Part shown: positions 61,984 through 64,000 of the stretch, piece after piece | How the letters are laid out: every line of letters starts with the position of its first letter | Position numbering within the stretch: the stretch's first letter is position 1 | Assembly: GCA_026392415.1 (NCBI GenBank) | Contig: JAPLCC010000059.1 | Coordinates: 215,813 to 279,812 of the forward strand | Direction: 5' to 3' | Length of the DNA: 64,000 bases | DNA from: Propionibacteriales bacterium | GTDB taxonomy: Bacteria; Actinomycetota; Actinomycetes; Propionibacteriales; Nocardioidaceae | Position numbers and translations under genes: made by a program | The notes under the pieces: model-generated | Databases searched by the model: none | What the model saw: only the letters and a program-made list of their open reading frames with translations | What the model was told of the DNA's origin: nothing

Positions 61984-62912
61984 GCCCGGCCACTGCGACG
62001 GCGCTGCTGCTCGCCCGGCGGATCGGCATCGCACTGACCTTCGTGATCGTGATGCTGCGCCCGGGCGTCGGCGAGGCCGACGCTCCGACGCAGCTCGCCG
62101 ACGTCGACGTGCTCGTGGTCGTCGACCGCACCCGCTCGATGGCCGCCCTCGACTTCGGTGAAGGCCAACCCCGCATCAACGGTGCCAAGGCCGACCTGCA
62201 GGCGCTGGTCGACGAACTGCCGGGCGCCCGCTTCGCCATCCTGCCCTTCGGGGCCGATGCGCGGCTCGTGCTCCCCTTCACCACCGACGTCACGGCCTTC
62301 GAGTCCGCCGTCGACACGCTCTACCTCGAGGGCCCCCAGGACGGCGACGGGTCTCGCGCCGACCGTCCGGTCCCCGAGCTGGTCGAGGTGCTGGAGCGGG
62401 CGGAGGAGCAGCGCCCCGAACGGCGCCGGATCGTGATCTACGTCGGCGACGGTGAGGACACCTCCGACCAGGGCAGTGACAACTCGTTCGAGGACGTCGC
62501 CGACCTGATCGCCGGCGGCGTCGTCCTCGGCTACGGCACGGAGAAGGGCGCTTCGATGCCATCCTCCGACGACCTGGACGAGGACCAGGGTGTCGTCCTT
62601 GATCCCGAGACCAACCAGACCGCGATCTCCAGGGCAGACCTCGGCAACCTCGAGGACATCGCCGACGAGCTCGGCGTCCCCTTCGCGCACCGGACGAGCA
62701 CCGCGGGCTTCGCTCGTGTGACCGATGCCTTCGAGGCGTCGTACGTCGACGGCGGCGGCGGTGAGGGCCGCCCAGCCAAGCACGACCTCACCTGGTTGTT
62801 CGGCCTGGTCCTGCTGGGCCTGGTGCTCGTCGAGCTGCGGGCCGGGTGGCGTGCGGTGTGGGCCTCGAAGCACACCCTGACGCCGGCCGCGCCGAAGGGA
62901 ACGGGCCGATGA
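61980..62912 (+). CDS. von Willebrand factor A membrane protein (second)
   Basis: A 310-residue VWA protein from ATG 61980. The MIDAS is VVVDRTRSMAAL (DxTxS). N-terminal and C-terminal helices (LTWLFGLVLLGLVLVELRAG) anchor it. Paired with its upstream VWA partner. Confidence 0.87.
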   Translation: MSPATATALLLARRIGIALTFVIVMLRPGVGEADAPTQLADVDVLVVVDRTRSMAALDFGEGQPRINGAKADLQALVDELPGARFAILPFGADARLVLPFTTDVTAFESAVDTLYLEGPQDGDGSRADRPVPELVEVLERAEEQRPERRRIVIYVGDGEDTSDQGSDNSFEDVADLIAGGVVLGYGTEKGASMPSSDDLDEDQGVVLDPETNQTAISRADLGNLEDIADELGVPFAHRTSTAGFARVTDAFEASYVDGGGGEGRPAKHDLTWLFGLVLLGLVLVELRAGWRAVWASKHTLTPAAPKGTGR

Positions 62913-63619
62913 AGCGACCGAACCCGAACCGTCGACGGAGGCGGGTGCTGCTGCTCGCCGGGATCCTGCCGGCACTGCTCGTCCTGGCGCTGACCGGCAA
63001 GGTCGCGCTCATGCTGCACAACAACACGGCCGGACGAGAAGCCTTCGACCGCGACGACTTCAACACCGCGGTGGCCGAGTTCACCGACAACCAGCGCGTG
63101 AACTGGTTCGAGTCGTGGATCACTGCGTTCAACGAGGGCGCCACCCTCCATGCCGACGGCGCCTGGCCCGATGCGATCACCGCCTACGAGGTCGCACTGG
63201 AGGACGTGCCCGAACGCGACGAGTGCACCGTGCGCATCAACCTCGCCCTCGTCCACGAGGCCGTGGGCGATGCGCTCCAGGAGGACGGCGAGACCGACGA
63301 GGCGCTCATCGCCTGGAAGATCGGCATCGACGTGCTCGCCGCCGGCGAGTGCCCGACCGACGCGGGTCGGGGCGAGGAGCAGACCGACGACGCAGCGGCC
63401 CTCGACGAGCGGCTGCGCAACAAGGTCGAGCAGAACCAGCCGCAGGACTCCACACCGCAAACCCCCCAGGACCCGGGCGACGGGGACGACGGCGAGGACG
63501 ACGGCCCCAAGGACCCCCGCCAGGAACGCCTCGAACGCAACAACCAGGACGGCCTCGAGCAACGCCGCGAGGACCAGGAGCTGTACGACGACGACTACTC
63601 GCGGCCGAACAGCTGGTGA
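62909..63619 (+). CDS. TPR-like anchored protein (BatC/BatE-like)
   Basis: A 236-residue protein from ATG 62909 (overlaps the upstream stop). One N-terminal helix (RVLLLAGILPALLVLALTG) and helical repeats (REAFDRDDFNTAVAEFTDNQ; WPDAITAYEVALEDVPERDECTVRINLALVHEAVGDAL) resembling TPRs. A very acidic, Gln/Asp/Arg-rich tail follows. Last large gene of the operon. Confidence 0.75.
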   Translation: MKRPNPNRRRRRVLLLAGILPALLVLALTGKVALMLHNNTAGREAFDRDDFNTAVAEFTDNQRVNWFESWITAFNEGATLHADGAWPDAITAYEVALEDVPERDECTVRINLALVHEAVGDALQEDGETDEALIAWKIGIDVLAAGECPTDAGRGEEQTDDAAALDERLRNKVEQNQPQDSTPQTPQDPGDGDDGEDDGPKDPRQERLERNNQDGLEQRREDQELYDDDYSRPNSW

Positions 63620-63696
63620 TGGGCTGGGCTGCCGCATGGACGCTGCTCGAGCGGCTGACCAGGATTCACGTGCCGGCGTACCTGCTGAAGGACTGA
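63619..63696 (+). CDS. 25-residue peptide coupled to the VWA operon
   Basis: An ATG at 63619 overlaps the previous TGA (TGATG) and opens a 25-codon frame: MGWAAAWTLLERLTRIHVPA then YLLKD. The peptide is an amphipathic/hydrophobic helix. The coupling is the only support; the frame could be chance. Confidence 0.3.
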   Translation: MGWAAAWTLLERLTRIHVPAYLLKD

Positions 63697-63769
63697 CGCG
63701 GGCACAGCTCCTCGGCATGTGCAGGCATGCCTGTGGCCCCGCTGGTGGGCGGGGTGCGGGGCGGGGGAG

Positions 63770-64000
63770 CTATTCGCGCGGGTCGGGTGAGCGTGGTGGT
63801 TCGAGTGCTCGGGTGCCGGTGTGGTCGACGAGGAAGTGGTGGCCGTTGGGGCTGGTCCACAAGTACGTGCCAGGTCGGATCACTCGGTAGCGCCACGAAC
63901 TGTGGGTTTTTGCGCGGTGGTGTCGCCGGCACAGGGGGACCAGGTTGCAGGGGCAGGTTTGTCCGCCCTTGCCATGCGGGGTTGCGTGGTCGAGGTCGCA
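63770..64000 (-). CDS. HNH endonuclease/13E12-repeat (DUF222) protein, C-terminal fragment
   Basis: The frame is open from the window edge (64000) to a TAG at 63770. It reads CDLDHATPHGKGGQTCPCNLVPLCRRHHRAKTHSSWRY, the HNH end of the DUF222/13E12 family (C, DH, N and HH ligands intact). Multi-copy in actinobacterial genomes. The 5' portion is outside the window. Confidence 0.9.
   Translation of the reverse strand, partial: CDLDHATPHGKGGQTCPCNLVPLCRRHHRAKTHSSWRYRVIRPGTYLWTSPNGHHFLVDHTGTRALEPPRSPDPRE

Noticed and set aside
63666..63932. 88-residue minus-strand protein near the right edge
   Set aside because: The real frame in this place is the HNH/13E12 fragment at 63770-64000, which has conserved zinc and HNH residues; the other is a shifted-frame shadow.

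Overview
The window is high-GC actinobacterial chromosome. The S10-spc-alpha ribosomal superoperon has actinobacterial features (Zn-type S14, long acidic tail on L17, tailed S3), and the MoxR/DUF58, DUF4129/DUF4350 and 13E12-type HNH genes fit the same group. Family composition points to a Nocardioidaceae-like host (Nocardioides or close relative); this is inferred from gene content, not from a phylogeny.

Layout. 1-10.8 kb: the end of a nitrate/sulfonate/taurine-type ABC importer operon, a LysE exporter, small genes (DUF6907-like, SRPBCC, lipoprotein), a DUF2231-response regulator-histidine kinase operon, an HNH protein, a trypsin-like protease, a VOC protein, the YchF GTPase and a secreted matrixin-type metalloprotease. 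10.88-25.93 kb: an exonuclease III gene (xth) interrupted by a mobile element of about 14.27 kb. 25.98-28.1 kb: a membrane protein, a YrdC/Sua5-type protein and IspH. 28.1-50.9 kb, minus strand: rplQ-rpoA-rpsD-rpsK-rpsM-rpmJ-infA, then four unrelated genes (LLM oxidoreductase, FHA-ABC transporter, TerC with an upstream manganese riboswitch, isochorismate synthase), then map-adk-secY and the full spc and S10 operons. 51.4-63.7 kb: two MoxR-DUF58 membrane/von Willebrand operons flanking a SpoIIM gene and an RDD gene. The right edge cuts an HNH/13E12 gene.

The most interesting region is the element at 11484-25765. A large serine recombinase lies directly beside attR, and a 14-bp core inside xth is duplicated at both ends. 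The element brings its own divergent xth 3' end, which rebuilds a full exonuclease III reading frame at the left boundary and strands the native 3' end at the right boundary. Inside are an excisionase-like HTH protein, a winged-helix replication-type protein whose coding DNA holds four near-identical palindromes, a phage terminase small-subunit-like protein, ArdA antirestriction, a Ymh-family protein, a GIY-YIG nuclease, a LexA-box-controlled small gene and cargo for secreted/membrane proteins. About 0.55 kb of non-coding DNA is an eight-unit, roughly 76-bp tandem repeat array. There are no capsid, portal, large terminase, tail, relaxase or FtsK/TraB genes. This combination suggests a phage satellite (a PICI-like island of actinobacteria) rather than a prophage or a self-transmissible conjugative element; that is inference.

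In the host part, the ribosomal genes are mostly coupled by 1-4 bp overlaps, with hairpins at the S17/L14, L15/SecY, S4/RpoA and L17 boundaries. The MoxR clusters are similarly coupled and probably encode membrane-linked AAA+/VWA chaperone or maturation complexes.
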